A DNA stretch of 64,000 bases, taken from Knufia peltigerae (taxonomy: Eukaryota > Ascomycota > Eurotiomycetes > Chaetothyriales > Trichomeriaceae). Under the pieces are notes generated by a model, which was not told the DNA's origin, searched no databases, and saw only the letters and a program-made list of their open reading frames with translations. Both the position numbers and the translations under genes were made by a program. Of this stretch, positions 36,024 through 47,164 are shown one piece after another. How positions within the stretch are numbered: position 1 is the stretch's first letter; every line of letters begins with the position of its first letter. The stretch spans positions 62,001-126,000 of the forward strand of contig JAPDRN010000018.1 in assembly GCA_030247855.1 (NCBI GenBank), in the 5' to 3' direction.

Positions 36024-38461
36024 TGTGTCTGGAGAATAGGATTCAGCTGCTCAACAGCGTTGCAAGCTCTCAGTTTGCGCTGCTTGGAATTGGCCGCACT
36101 GGTCCGTTACCGGTTATGAAGGTGTGAGCATTATCCTGACGCCGCGATGTCGGGGTTCTTTTCTTTTTCCTTGTTGCCTGTCTCAATATGCACGCGAAGC
36201 TTGTCTGTGTCCTTTTGTGAACGTTCTGAACACTTTTGACACGATGTGTATTGATGGTGTAGATTGAGATGTGAATGAGATCTCAGAGAGGTCAGAAGGA
36301 ACGACTTCAAGTCGAAGGCAGTGAGTTGGAATCCCAACAGCGAGGACAAGCAGGTCAAGGTAGGTTTGAAGGAGCGACCGATGTCTGTGTTGCAAATTCA
36401 ACTGCAGGGTGAGGTATGCGAAATGAATGTCATTCGGTAGCGAATGTCTAGTCAATTGCTCTGCAATGATTCGAAGTTGGGGGAACAAGGTATCGTATCC
36501 AACGATGAGATGGCGATCAGTCCAGCGTCCTTAGACGACGAGAGGAATTGGGAAGAAATTGAAAAGGAATGGAAGCGCAACCATACGGCAGCCGAAGAAG
36601 AGAAGAACGGAAACCAAGTGGCAAGGAAGAAGGTAGTGTGGTGTAACAAAGATGTCAAGGAGTGCGATGGCTGTGTGCGAGGCCTCCGTTTACCTGGATG
36701 TCGGATTCCCACAGCCGGGGAGGCCCACGTTTGCTCAGGAACAGGCGTCGCATCATTGGCCTCCGATAACAGGGACTTGAGGCCTTGACACACTCGCTTG
36801 CATACAAAACCCGTCCTTTAGCTTCCTTTCAACGGGCTAGACAAGGGCCAGCCTGGGACTCTGAAACAGCCACTAACACCACCCTTTTTTTATGCTCATG
36901 CACGCAGACACGCGCTATTCCTTGCTGGCACGCGAAGAAAAGTGCAAAGTAGAACAGGTGTGGAAATCATGTCTAATGTCGATGCGTTGGTAGGAATACA
37001 GATACCACGTACAGAGAATAAAATTGTTCAAGTATGCGATCGTCGCCTTCAGATCTTGAGCAATGACCACAAGCCGCATGTCTTGTCTACCTTAAATCCC
37101 CATTAGAAAGAAACAAAAGGGTCCTTCTCCCTCTTCCCCAGAGTGGTCTGTGATGATGCCAACAGTGGCCAACTAGACGGCCGAGCCCGGCTGGCTGACA
37201 GGAGGCCCGGGTGGCCACGATGATCAGAGACAGTGACAGGATAACAAGCAATCAACCAAGTAATGAACAGTTCTACAACTGACTCCAAGTCTCCAGTCCC
37301 ATGCTGATAATGGCCTTTGTTGCACACGAATCATCCATTATCCAAAACACTGTTCAGATCGACCAGATACTGTACAGCATGGAGTTTTTGTACTGTGTGT
37401 TGTGGATTGTCCTCTGGTGGCTTTAAGCCAAGAAGAGCCTAACAGAACCACGTAACGAGCCTAACATTCCGGGATCCAAGTGTTAATTTTAGCAGTGACT
37501 GTGTTCCTGAACGCCCTATGGAGTACGACATCCCTAAAGTCACCTAAGGAACTGACTCTACGGGGTACTTTGCACAGGCTACACACAGTATCTAAGGTAT
37601 CCGTACTCTGTAGGTCCTGGATGTTCAAACTGCCTCCGCTCACTTGCCTGGTAGTTCAAGCCACCCAATGCCATTTTCTCCACCCTCTACCACTTCATGA
37701 AGATCACATCAATCTCATCGAAGCCCATCAGATCTTTTTGACTTCCGGCTCCCTAAGCACGCGCTTAAGATTGCGATCAAGACTCAAACAAAACAATTCC
37801 CGCGATGCACGTAATGTCAATGTGGACACATCGCGTCGCTCAATTACAATATCTGGAGTCCTCGGCACGAGCTCCGAGATGCACCAGACAGGGTGTCTAC
37901 ACGTGGAAGATTGTCGACTCTCGCTTCATGTTCTGGAAAGGTTTTGTAACCTCACCTTGCCTGCTCCAGCCCAGGTCAGTCAGATAGACAGGTAGGTGTT
38001 CGATGATTTTGCGGTGCCAGATTCAACCATATCGCAACCTCCATGAAGAATAGAGGTTTGAATTATGTTCTTCGAGCCTCTTCTAGGAGACAGCACTCGA
38101 GTAGCACGGAATGTCGACTACAATGTACTACTCTCTCCGCCTCTCTATGGCCCAGCCAAACAGTCAAGAAGGACATCGTTGTCGCTCTTGCTGTCGTTGC
38201 AATGTTCAGTCGTACCTACCATCATGCCGCCGCTGATTTCTCATGAATCCTCTCTCTGGGAGGACCTTCCGGCTTCTTTTGAGCAAAGGGAAATGCCTTC
38301 TCGTCTGTGGGTTTCATCACTTACCATCTGGAACATTTTTCATATCGTGTCTGCGCAGTGATGCAGACGTCCACTCATTACTTCATGACCTGTTTTCAGT
38401 CTGCAGTTCACTTTTGATTCATTCGCTGTTCGCGTCTCTTCGAAATTACCTCACCATCGAC
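36024..38461. other. Intergenic region between divergent genes
   Basis: A 2.4-kb gap between the EGF-type gene (minus) and the disordered-protein gene (plus). A 114-codon frame at 36444-36788 and a 171-codon frame at 37480-37995 are present but have no domains or splice support. Leader sequence rich in C/T precedes 38462. Confidence 0.45.
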
Positions 38462-40830
38462 ATGCAGTCCTCACCAGCCTCCAACCCGTCTGCAGACTCT
38501 TCCAGCAAGTCCTCTCACTCTAGTCGAATTCCCGGAACACCAAAACGTACGTGGAAGTGAAACGTGGTGCCTTTACAGATGTCGCAAGAGACCTACGTAC
38601 TAATTCTTTGATGTGTCTAGCACCTTTCGATCCTCCTCGAAGACGGTCTTCCCTCTTCTTCTCCAAGGTATTGCAGCATGCGAGTTCCCCTAAAACCCCC
38701 GGGTCGAATTCGACAAGAGCCAACAGCAAGCAAGAAATCAAAATGCCGGGTCCTAACATTGGTCGTAAGAGAATAGCATCTCCTCGAACGCGTTCGGTAG
38801 CCATGCCAGGCCATGTTGCCCAAATGCAGCGGCTCTTCCAGACAGCAAAAGCATCTTTGCGATTTGACGTCCGCTTTGCAGCTTCACCTATTGGCTCGAT
38901 TGACTCGAGGCTTCCCACGAGTCCCGAGGCAGGCGATCTTGCGATCGAATCTCCATCACAATCGGACAAGGCATCCACAGAGATACCAAAAACGGATTGG
39001 AGATACTCTACAGCACCGAAGTTGCTCGCAGAATTCGACCTCGACGTGCGAGAGCCGTTCCCAGAAGGCTCCCCACAACTACCAGCATTGCGCTCGGCAG
39101 ATTTACATCAATCGAAACCAGTGGTAATGGAACCATTAAGTAGTGGCTTCACTTCGCCGGCCGGGAATACCGTGCAGAATAAGGATGCTATGGCTCTGTG
39201 TTCGCCCGATGCAGATACTGATCGAAGTGATGGTGGTGACCCTTGCACCTCACCCGAGGAGTACTCGTCCGCAGATGACCTGGAACGACCAATGACACAC
39301 CTCAAGGTCAGTAGCGACCACGAAATGGACATGGATGGTGCAGAAGAATCACCCACTGTTTGTCACTTGAAGAGGAAATCAGCAGATGCACAAGTCACTA
39401 TGGAATCTTCGACGGACTCGACCGAATCAATCAAGTTGCCTCCTTCAGCGAAGGCTGCTGCAGACTCAGCCAGGCTCAGGCGTGGAATGCTCAGCAGCCT
39501 ATTCCACAAACCTGCGCGTAAAAAGGGAAGTGATAATGATATGTCCTCACCAACCTCGAGCAGAAGCGCCGTGACACCATGTCCTGATATTTCGCTACAT
39601 GAAAGGAGCCCGATAGTGCTTTGTCCTGATCCTGCTTTGCATTTCAATTCCACGCCAGAATCCCCCGGTCATCAGTCGAATCCAAAGAGTTATGAGCATC
39701 AGAACCCTCATCGTCATCATCAGAACCACTTGGTCTCTCAACCACCTATGTCGTTCAATCGTACCACTGCAACAGGGAGCCCCATGCCCATGCTGAGGAT
39801 GAAACCAGCAACAATAGCATCAGCAGGACCAAGACGACCTTATCATGATAACATCAACCCCAGCTCTGCTCTCCTTCAACCACCGAGACACCCACATCGT
39901 CCGTATGTACCTCCAAACCGCGACTACATGTCTGGGGCGGCCGAACATTTCCAGCCAGGCTGGTATTATGCCAGAGATAGTCCAGATTTTTCCAGAGAAC
40001 CCGGCACTCCAATTTACTCCTTTTCCACAGCAGCTGGAAAAGTTTCTGGACATGATGCTGCTCCGGACTCGATGATTCGTGATTCGTACAGAACCGACAC
40101 TCTGACACCGTTAGCTAGGCCTCCGAGCAGGTTCAGAAAGCACGGAGTCGCAGCGCTCGCAAATGCCAGAGGCGTAAACAAATATTATGGGCGGTCCTAT
40201 GGGCCGAGGCCGGCTCTCCGTCAACAGCGCTCAAACAGGTCGCGTCTACCCGATGAAATGAGGTTTCGAAGCAGTCCTCCAAAGTCGACTCATTCGGCGC
40301 CGCTCCATCCAGCTCAATTTAGAAAACGATCACGAGAGCTTGAAAGTTCTATGATCGAAGCCACAGAAGGCGTGGCGGTTGAGTCGGCATCAATGGATCC
40401 CAGATTGAAACTTGAAGATGGCGAGGAGATCATTGAACTCGACGAGGAGACAAGAGCCGCAGTTCGAATGAGTCTGTATGGTAGGTCCGCACTTGATTCA
40501 GGTAGTAGTGATGTTGGCAGAGGCCTCAAAGACCTCAGTCCCAACGTGATGCAATGGAGGAAGGGTAATCGACCTCCAGAGAGCCGGAGGAAGCGACGAC
40601 CAAGCTACTGGGATGGAGATCTTGAGGAGGTCGTACGAAGTCCGGCAGCCAGGCATGTTGTTAGCTCTCCTATTAAGACGGACGACATCAGATCGCAAAA
40701 AGGGGAAATCGATTGTCTTCAAGACCCTCTCGTCGAGGAAAACGAAACCGGCCTCGGAAACGTCGAAGGAAACCCAATGCGTGTTCAGAAGAAAACCGAT
40801 CATCAAGGCGACATTGCCATGGAAGGCTGA
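38462..40830 (+). CDS. Large disordered, basic protein of unknown function
   Basis: Exons 38462-38546 and 38621-40830 with a 74-bp intron (GTACGT to TCTAG) give 764 residues. It is dominated by Ser, Pro, Arg and His, with many SP/TP phosphosite-like dipeptides and basic clusters that could be nuclear localisation signals (ARKKGS, ESRRKRRPSYWDG). A histidine-rich patch (HQNPHRHHQNH) lies mid-protein. Better-conserved-looking stretches are PFDPPRRRSSLFFSKVL near the N-terminus, RRGMLSSLFHKPARKKG, and the C-terminal EIIELDEETRAAVRMSLYG, which looks like a short helix. No enzymatic domain is visible. A nuclear or cell-cycle-regulated role is only an inference from composition. Confidence 0.8.
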
Positions 40831-41273
40831 GAGTAATCATGCATGGAGGCGAGCGAGGAGACAGACACCACCCACATGACCAAATAGTAGATGCATGGTT
40901 AAGTTTCCAGAATATTGACTGGAATGGGGATCGCGGACGCTGGCTACGTCGAAGATACACTATAGTTATTTACATCTCAGCTTGAGGTCTTCAACTGAAT
41001 GCACTTTTTCCCGAGATGAGCCCTATTGACATGTGTACTCTGTTTGCCATGTGCATAACCATGACCTCATGCGCCTGGACGGATTAGTCGAGTTTTAGTA
41101 CTCGAGACCATGGTTCCGATCGGCTTACAGGTGACGACGGAGACAGTAGCGATGGAACTTTGATGCAGGCTGAGACCTGCTTTCATTGTGCCCCTGGTTC
41201 CGGACTCGAGACCGACGTCGAAAATTCGCCATCTATCTCGGCTCCCGCATCCTTGTTACCTTAGTTTAGGTTC
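40831..41273. other. Intergenic region between convergent genes
   Basis: 3' flanks of the disordered-protein gene and of the VMA22-like gene. Nothing else is visible. Confidence 0.5.
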
Positions 41274-42287
41274 CTAAGTCTTTGCTGAAGATTCATCCCA
41301 CTCATGTTCGTACTCCTCGGCCATACCGAGAGCGCGACGAGTCTCCCAGATATTGACTTCGAATCGTTGTAAGGCTGACATGATGCCAAGGAGCTCAGGG
41401 ATTGTGGATGACATCGAGCCATGGAAATGGGACTGACACTGACGCAAAGCCGGAGGGACGAGGATACCATACCACTTTAACGGATCCTTTGAGATGGCTT
41501 TGACTTTGACTTTGGTCTTGGCTTTATCTTGGGTGTCAGAGACTGAGGTCTCATCGGAGGACAAAGGAGATGGTGAGGCTGGCGATGAGGAAGAGGTTGA
41601 GGAAGGGCGGTCTTTGTTGGTGGTGGTGATGGTGGTGGTGTCGCTCTCGACGGAATACGTGTAGCAGCAGGGAGCTGGATGAGACGTGGCGTGTACGGGA
41701 TATGATGGAGACGTCGAGGGAGGGACGGATTGTTTTAGACTTCCTGGATCGCCCTCGCTGGCGTCTTGGTTGTGCATGGATTTGGGTGCTGGAAGTTTGG
41801 AATGCCCTTCTTCTTCTTCTTCTCTGGAGGAGGGGACTCCGATTTGTGTCGGTGATGAACCTTTGGGTGGTGTGGTAGTAGTTTCATCGTTCTCTCCCGC
41901 TTCCTGGCCCGTAGCGGTGGAACAATGTGACTTGGATGCGGCATTTTGCATGATATGTACCGTTTTCAAAGCCTTCATGCGTTCATCGTAACCTTCTTCC
42001 CCGTAGCGTCGACCTGGGCCGAGGTTTGTGTTTCGGTTTGCTTGCGCCAGGGCATAGAATCCGAACGAGAACTCCTTGGACAGTTGCGCTCGGAGATTGG
42101 TGTAGGTGTCGAGTAGAGTCAGGTAAGATGCGAGCAGATCGTCCAGGCGCTCCGACAATGCCCTTCCGTCCTCTTTCCCCTCCTCTTCCACGCGAGTATC
42201 AACCCTTGCATCTTTGCTCAATGGTGTTGGGGACGTTGGCCTCGAGGTCGGAGGGGAAGGGAGGTGTGTAGTAGTAGTAGTATTCAT
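41274..42287 (-). CDS. VMA22: VMA22/CCDC115-like V-ATPase assembly factor
   Basis: Intronless, 337 residues. The conserved N-terminal helix pair lies at about residues 44-110 (LSERLDDLLASYLTLLDTY, then KEFSFGFYALAQANRN and YDERMKALKTV). The conserved C-terminal block lies at about 255-325 (KDPLKWYGILVPPALRQ, then F-x-x-x-M, and VNIWETRRALG). These two coiled-coil blocks, with KWYGILVP, match the Vma22 family, an ER protein that works with Vma12 and Vma21 to assemble the Vo sector of the vacuolar H+-ATPase. The 140-residue Ser/Thr/Glu-rich linker between the blocks is much longer than in yeast. Family confidence is good, though it rests on motif memory rather than a search. Confidence 0.82.
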   Translation of the reverse strand: MNTTTTTHLPSPPTSRPTSPTPLSKDARVDTRVEEEGKEDGRALSERLDDLLASYLTLLDTYTNLRAQLSKEFSFGFYALAQANRNTNLGPGRRYGEEGYDERMKALKTVHIMQNAASKSHCSTATGQEAGENDETTTTPPKGSSPTQIGVPSSREEEEEGHSKLPAPKSMHNQDASEGDPGSLKQSVPPSTSPSYPVHATSHPAPCCYTYSVESDTTTITTTNKDRPSSTSSSSPASPSPLSSDETSVSDTQDKAKTKVKVKAISKDPLKWYGILVPPALRQCQSHFHGSMSSTIPELLGIMSALQRFEVNIWETRRALGMAEEYEHEWDESSAKT

Positions 42288-43011
42288 GTCGCTTTCGTAC
42301 GGAGGAACGAAAAGACAGGGTTTTAGAGAGACAGCTCGTAAAACACAAGCCTCGAGAAGAGGTTTTGGTCAGAGGGCGTCGATCCGACTATTGGCCTGGC
42401 ATAGTTGCTGGCTTCAAGTGCGGCTTCGTGGAACGAATGTGTGTGCCCATCTCGTCCAGGCCGTGAGGATGATGGCTGCTGTGGAATTCGGGGTCGGTCG
42501 TATCGGGGTTTGGTTGCGGCTGCGCCGACGGCGGCGGTGATTGACGCAATAGTCAGAACTCGTGTCGCCGCCTGCGAACAAGATCTGAAAAGCTGTGGGA
42601 TCGTTGTAATCATTTCCGTATGTACTCTGTTATTTTTTTAAATCTCTATTTTAATGAAGGTACATTTTGAAGCCTGAGCGGAATTTGTCGACCTTATACT
42701 TGTCAATCTTTCCACCCTTGCGTGTGCCGATTCCTCAGGTGCCTTTTTTGGGGGGGACGCGCTGGCCAGATAAAATTCCGCCCGCGGCATCTATTTGGTC
42801 GTGGTATCATCTGCCCATCCGTCTTCTTACCTTACCTATCACACCACCTCTCGAGGGCCCAAACATACCACCTTGCGATTCATCCGCCCTTTGCTTAGCT
42901 CGCCGATTTGCTCTCCCCACGCCCTGCGAATCTGATCGGACCGCTCCACGTGAAAGCCAATAGCTGCGGCTCCCCGGAATCTTTTCCCCGGCTCTCGAAT
43001 AAAGAAAAAAG
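42288..43011. promoter_or_regulatory. Divergent promoter of VMA22-like and ISD11 genes
   Basis: A 724-bp region with CACGTG at 42947-42952, about 60 bp upstream of the ISD11 start. No gene is supported; minus-strand frames at 42807-43164 are shadows with no domain. Confidence 0.5.
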
Positions 43012-43584
43012 ATGGCCTCGCAGGCCCTGGCCACCGCGGCCGACACCTCGGCTTTCAGTGTACGCAGTCTGTACCGGTCGCTGCTGAGGCAGTCGAATCA
43101 GTTTGCGAATTATAATTTCAGAATGTACGCCAGGCGGAGGACGAGAGATGCTTTCCACGAACATCAGAACGAGTCGGATTCGAGAAGGATACAGGAACTG
43201 GTGCAGAAAGGGTTGAAGGATCTGCAGATGATGAAGGTGTGTTTTTGCTTCTCCAGAAAAACCCTTGCCATTGCATTATGTTCTGCGGAGTCGGTTTTTG
43301 AAAGCATTGTTCCGCGCATGAACATGTCGGTCACATTGCTGGAAGATCGGCGTGTGTCGACCATTTGGGTATCTCTTCCTTGGATAGACCGAGACTAACT
43401 GTTTGGTGCAGCGACAGACAATAGTATCACAGTTTTATCAACTGGACAGATTAGTCGTGGAAGGTGGCAAGACGGTATGTTTAACCTTCAACCAGATTCT
43501 GTGTGTTTGTCTGCTGATTTCGTTGACCAGGGCGAAGAAAGCGGCAATCATGGAGGAATTGTGCGACAGAAAGATACAGGGTAA
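43012..43584 (+). CDS. ISD11: ISD11/LYRM4 LYR-motif protein, cysteine desulfurase partner
   Basis: Exons 43012-43236, 43412-43474 and 43531-43584 give 113 residues. The LYR motif is at residues 20-22 ([11 protein letters not shown]). It is followed by [21 protein letters not shown], the Phe/Arg signature of this family, and [21 protein letters not shown]. The C-terminal exon, [17 protein letters not shown], is typical of the fungal form. Isd11 stabilises the mitochondrial cysteine desulfurase Nfs1 and binds acyl carrier protein, supplying sulfur for Fe-S clusters. The donors (GTGTGT, GTATGT) and acceptors keep phase 0 throughout. GRX5 in this window acts later in the same pathway. Confidence 0.95.
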
Positions 43585-44369
43585 GCTTGTTCTTTCAGAT
43601 GTTGTCATCTGTCCTCGTGCTAATATTTCTAGATGGGATTGATATCTCTAGACCTCCTGTTCCATCCTGACACATTGTACAGTATCTGCTATCCACATCT
43701 TGAGCAAGAGTCTTCTAGACATCCTGCGAGCAGGTGGCTCTTGTGAAGTCAATAAAATACCTATCTCATGCTCCCACATCATCCATCATCGATGCCTGGA
43801 CTTCCTTCCTTGCTTGCTCCTTTCTGCTATCCTCGTTCTTCAACTCCTATCATCCTGATTCCATACAGACAATGACGGGCATTTAAGCTGTTTCTTCGTG
43901 ATGTCCTCAGCTGTGCAGTAGGCTCTATTCTCTTCCCAAGCCAATGACGTGAAATGGCCCATGTAGTCACCTCTTCCCTTTCCACCAGAGTCCTTTTGTC
44001 CTTGTCTTGATCTTGATCCTCTGGCCAACAACTTCACATCCAACTAATCGTACTCGTAAAGGCTCATCGGGATCGGATCATCTTGTATCCGGTTCTTCGG
44101 CTGCTCCCGCTGGGTTTAGCATGCCGCTTGGCATATTGTATATCTCGCTAGACTTGCCTTACATGGTTCATATGAAAGCATCGCTCATCTTTCATTCGCG
44201 TCTTCTCACTTGAACTCATTGTCATATCATCAACACCATCACCACAACTCTTTGGCGCATACCCTTTCCTTTCGTTTGACAGTTTGTGTGATCTTTGCGA
44301 CCCTCTTTTGACCCTTTTGAAACCTTTATTGGGTAGGATAGTGACTGCGCAAGCAGTAACATCGTGATC
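43585..44369. other. Intergenic region
   Basis: The ISD11 3' flank and the leader of the next locus, which is C/T-rich. No gene is visible. Confidence 0.5.
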
Positions 44370-44605
44370 ATGGCTCCGGTACGTTTCCCATTCTCCTTTT
44401 CAATGAGGGCGCGCAAGGGGACTTCTTTTTTTTCTGCTGCATCACTCTCGCCACCTTTTTTCTGCCGACGTGCGGCCCAATATGGAAAGTGGACGGCGTG
44501 TTTGCACTCCTTGGCACAACGGACGCTCACCACCTTGCTATCTTATTCGAGCACCTCTGCCTCAATTGTTTTGGATTCTTTCTCCCTCCATCCAGCGACA
44601 ACAAA

Positions 44606-45433
44606 ATGCCCGATTTCAAGTTTCGTTGTGCCTTTTGCGACCGGCCCTATGCGGTCGTGACCTCTCTTTACCGGCATTGCCGGGATCAGCACGATTGCAC
44701 CGGCAGCGACCCGTCGTGGGCGTTGGCCTTCTCTTCCCCCTCGGCCCCAAGGGCTGTTCCTGTCCCGTTGTCGCGCCCGCTCCCACCACCACCACCACTC
44801 ACTCATCCTTCTCCCCCTCCTCTCCCTCCGTCGCCGCCCGCTGTGCCCCTTTTGGCCGAGCTGTCCTCTGAGGCAGTGTCCGCCGCCGAGCCATTGGCTC
44901 TTGGAGCAGAGGCTCCTGAGCCTCTTCAACAATATGTTGAAGAGGTCTTGTCCCGGCCTCTGTCTTCGTTCAAGTTCCCGTCGTGGATACCGGCAGCTCG
45001 CTCCGCCGTCTCCCCCTTGGCCTCTCCTCCGGCTTTGCGGTCGCCTTCCCCCCCGGCCACATACGCCGACCCCCCTCCCCTTTTCCCTTGGGAGACTTCC
45101 AGGGACAACGAGCTGACTCGTCGTGGTCTGCCAGCTGCGGTCCTCGAGGACAACTCGTCACCAAGATCACTCGGTGGCGAGAAGAGGAGCAAACGACTTC
45201 GACCCGACGGAGGGTCTGCCGGTGAAGAAGTACCGGCTAGAAAGCGTCCGCGTCAATCAAGACGCTTACTTAGACCCACTCGACCCCGGCCGGGAGGAGA
45301 TGGGCAGGGAGGAGGACCTGTTCGCGCAGGAACTCCCCCTGCCCCATTACTTCAGTCAGCTCCCGGAGGTGAACCAGGTACGTTCCAATGTGCGTCTGAT
45401 CTTGTTTTCGTGCAGACACTGAGCATTCATTAG
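44606..45433 (+). CDS. Candidate C2H2 zinc-finger, proline-rich ORF; gene model uncertain
   Basis: The frame opening at ATG 44606 encodes a canonical C2H2 finger near its start (CAFCDRPYAVVTSLYRHC, completed by RDQH; spacing C-x2-C-x12-H-x4-H). A Pro/Ser/Ala-rich stretch follows (poly-Pro around residues 60-90), then VEEVLSRPLSSFKFPSWIP and an Arg-rich tail. The frame runs to 45433, where it overlaps exons of the downstream gene read in other frames, so its 3' half is probably not real. The finger-containing first 350-500 bases may be a genuine exon spliced to something I cannot identify, or lie inside a long first intron of the Pro-Glu-repeat gene. Region GC content is unusually high. Confidence 0.35.
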   Translation: MPDFKFRCAFCDRPYAVVTSLYRHCRDQHDCTGSDPSWALAFSSPSAPRAVPVPLSRPLPPPPPLTHPSPPPLPPSPPAVPLLAELSSEAVSAAEPLALGAEAPEPLQQYVEEVLSRPLSSFKFPSWIPAARSAVSPLASPPALRSPSPPATYADPPPLFPWETSRDNELTRRGLPAAVLEDNSSPRSLGGEKRSKRLRPDGGSAGEEVPARKRPRQSRRLLRPTRPRPGGDGQGGGPVRAGTPPAPLLQSAPGGEPGTFQCASDLVFVQTLSIH

Positions 45434-47044
45434 AGGCTGGTCCGAGCGGCACGCATGGCCACTCGGGTGGTCAAACCAGCCGTCTGGGACTGGAAGAAGA
45501 AGGAGTGGGTGAGGCCCGACGCCTCTGATTCTCGCGGCGCGGGTCGACAAGTCGACCCCGCCGACGAGAATGACAACCAGGAGGACGAGGAGGACGACCT
45601 CCTGGATGCAGACGGCCTACCAGAGAAGCGGCGGAGGACTGGCGCCGCGACCGAGGGTCGCTTTTTTGAAATCAAGAAATGGGTACCGATTCCGGCTGCT
45701 GTTGCTGAAAAGATGTCTGAACCGAAATACCTCGCAGACCGACGACCAGGGATGCCCAGCCTATATGGCAACACGAGTGTCTACAAAGCGACAAATGGTT
45801 ATGGAACCCTTGGGCCGATGCCCGCAGCTGGCTATTCAAATGGGCCTGGCTATGACTTGGGTGATGGAGCTGGGCTGGGAAATGCGACAGGTGTGCTATC
45901 CGGATCTGGACAGCCTGCAACGCCCACTCCGCGACGAAACATGCCTCCCATCAGAAAGAGCAAGAAACGCAAGGGCGGGCCTGGTAGACGCAAGGCGGTG
46001 CCTATTGATGCCCCTGTCGAAGAAAGCGCGGTCACAGAGAATGAAAATGAAACAACGACACATACACCAACAGTCGAACAAGAACAAGAACAAGAAGGTG
46101 ATAGTGAGGGTGACGGCAGCGAAGAGGGAGAAGTCATGGATGTTGATGCCTCAACTACTCAAATCGAACCTCAGTCCGAACTCGAAGTTGATACGCAAAC
46201 CGACAGTCAAACTGCACCAGAGGCAACGGTTGAGGAACCTTCAGTGACGGCACCTGAACCAGAACCTGAACCAGAACCTGAACCACAGCCTACAACCGAA
46301 GCTGATGCTGAAGTTTCAACTGAAATTACAACAGATGTAGTCAACGCCATGACTACCACAACCGATATCGGCGCCACTGAAGAGTCCACAGTTAACGAGA
46401 TCAACCCTTCGGACGTTGTTACTCCAGCTCCTCTCACAACTGAAGCCGTTGAAACAGCTGTCATCGAAACTGAGACTATCTTCGAGCCTCCTGTTGAAAA
46501 GATTACGGAACTTGAACCTGAACCTGAGCCTGTGCCTGAGCCTATCGTTGAAACTACTGCTGAAACTGTCACCGACGATATCACCAATCCTGTCACCGAA
46601 CCCGCTTTCGAACCCAGATTCAATCCTGTTGCTCAACCTGTCGTCGAACCACTCACTCCAGAAGACCCTGAACCTGAACCTGAACCTGAACCTGAACCTG
46701 AACCTGAACCTGAAGCTGAGCCCGATGTTCAAACAGAAGTTCAAATAGAAGTTCAAACAGAAATTCAAACAGAAGCTCAACCCGAAGTTCAAGCAGAAGC
46801 TCAAATCGACGTACAAACAGAAGCTCATCCTGAACCTCAACTTGAACCTCAATCTGAACATGTTGCTGGTACTGAATCTGAAGCTGAAGCTACTGATCAA
46901 CCTGAAAACCCACTCCCAGTTCTTGAAACGACAGACACAACCAAACCCACAGACAAAAGCGACGATGAACCGAAAGAAGGCGAAGTCGACTTACTTGGCA
47001 ATTTAGAAGCCGCTGTTGAAAAGGAGGCGAACGAAACGGATTAG
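45103..47044 (+). CDS. Pro-Glu-repeat protein with conserved N-terminal region, possibly frameshifted
   Basis: Exon 45434-47044 (537 codons) joins in phase to an upstream exon ending 45377 across a 56-bp intron (GTACGT to TTAG). The upstream exon reads NDFDPTEGLPVKKYRLESV and LDPLDPGREEMGREEDLF in one frame. Just before 45190 the plausible continuation QLVTKITRWREEE lies in another frame, so a one-base indel or an unseen intron is likely. The safest start is ATG 45300 (562 residues). A tiny first exon ATGGCTCCG at 44370-44378 with donor GTACGT could splice to the pyrimidine-rich acceptor at 45102. The conserved part continues VWDWKKKEWV, FFEIKKWVPIPAAVAEKM, YLADRRPGMPSLYG and the basic KSKKRKGGPGRRKA. 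The C-terminal half is Glu/Pro/Thr/Val repeats. Probably nuclear; function unknown. Confidence 0.72.
46667..46714 (+). repeat. (CCTGAA)8 coding hexanucleotide repeat
   Basis: Eight perfect CCTGAA units encode eight Pro-Glu pairs. A degenerate earlier version occurs at 46254-46290, and a 12-base TTCAAACAGAAG-type repeat (Val-Gln-Thr-Glu) follows at about 46726-46850. Confidence 0.95.
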
Positions 47045-47164
47045 GATTTCGTTCTTGTTCAACGTCCTCCTCGAAATGCACGCACACAACAACCTCAACA
47101 GAATACCAACCAAGGCGGAATCTGGAATACTATGAGAACGAACTTGGCATGGAGACCCAAAAAC

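Noticed and set aside
36444..36788. 114-codon plus-strand frame upstream of the EGF-type gene
   Set aside because: Acidic in its middle and Cys-containing at the end but with no recognised domain, no splice partner and a similar-sized frame on the opposite strand. Left as unsupported rather than called a gene.
37480..37995. 171-codon plus-strand frame
   Set aside because: Composition resembles random sequence, there is no domain or leader, and another frame overlaps it. Not supported.
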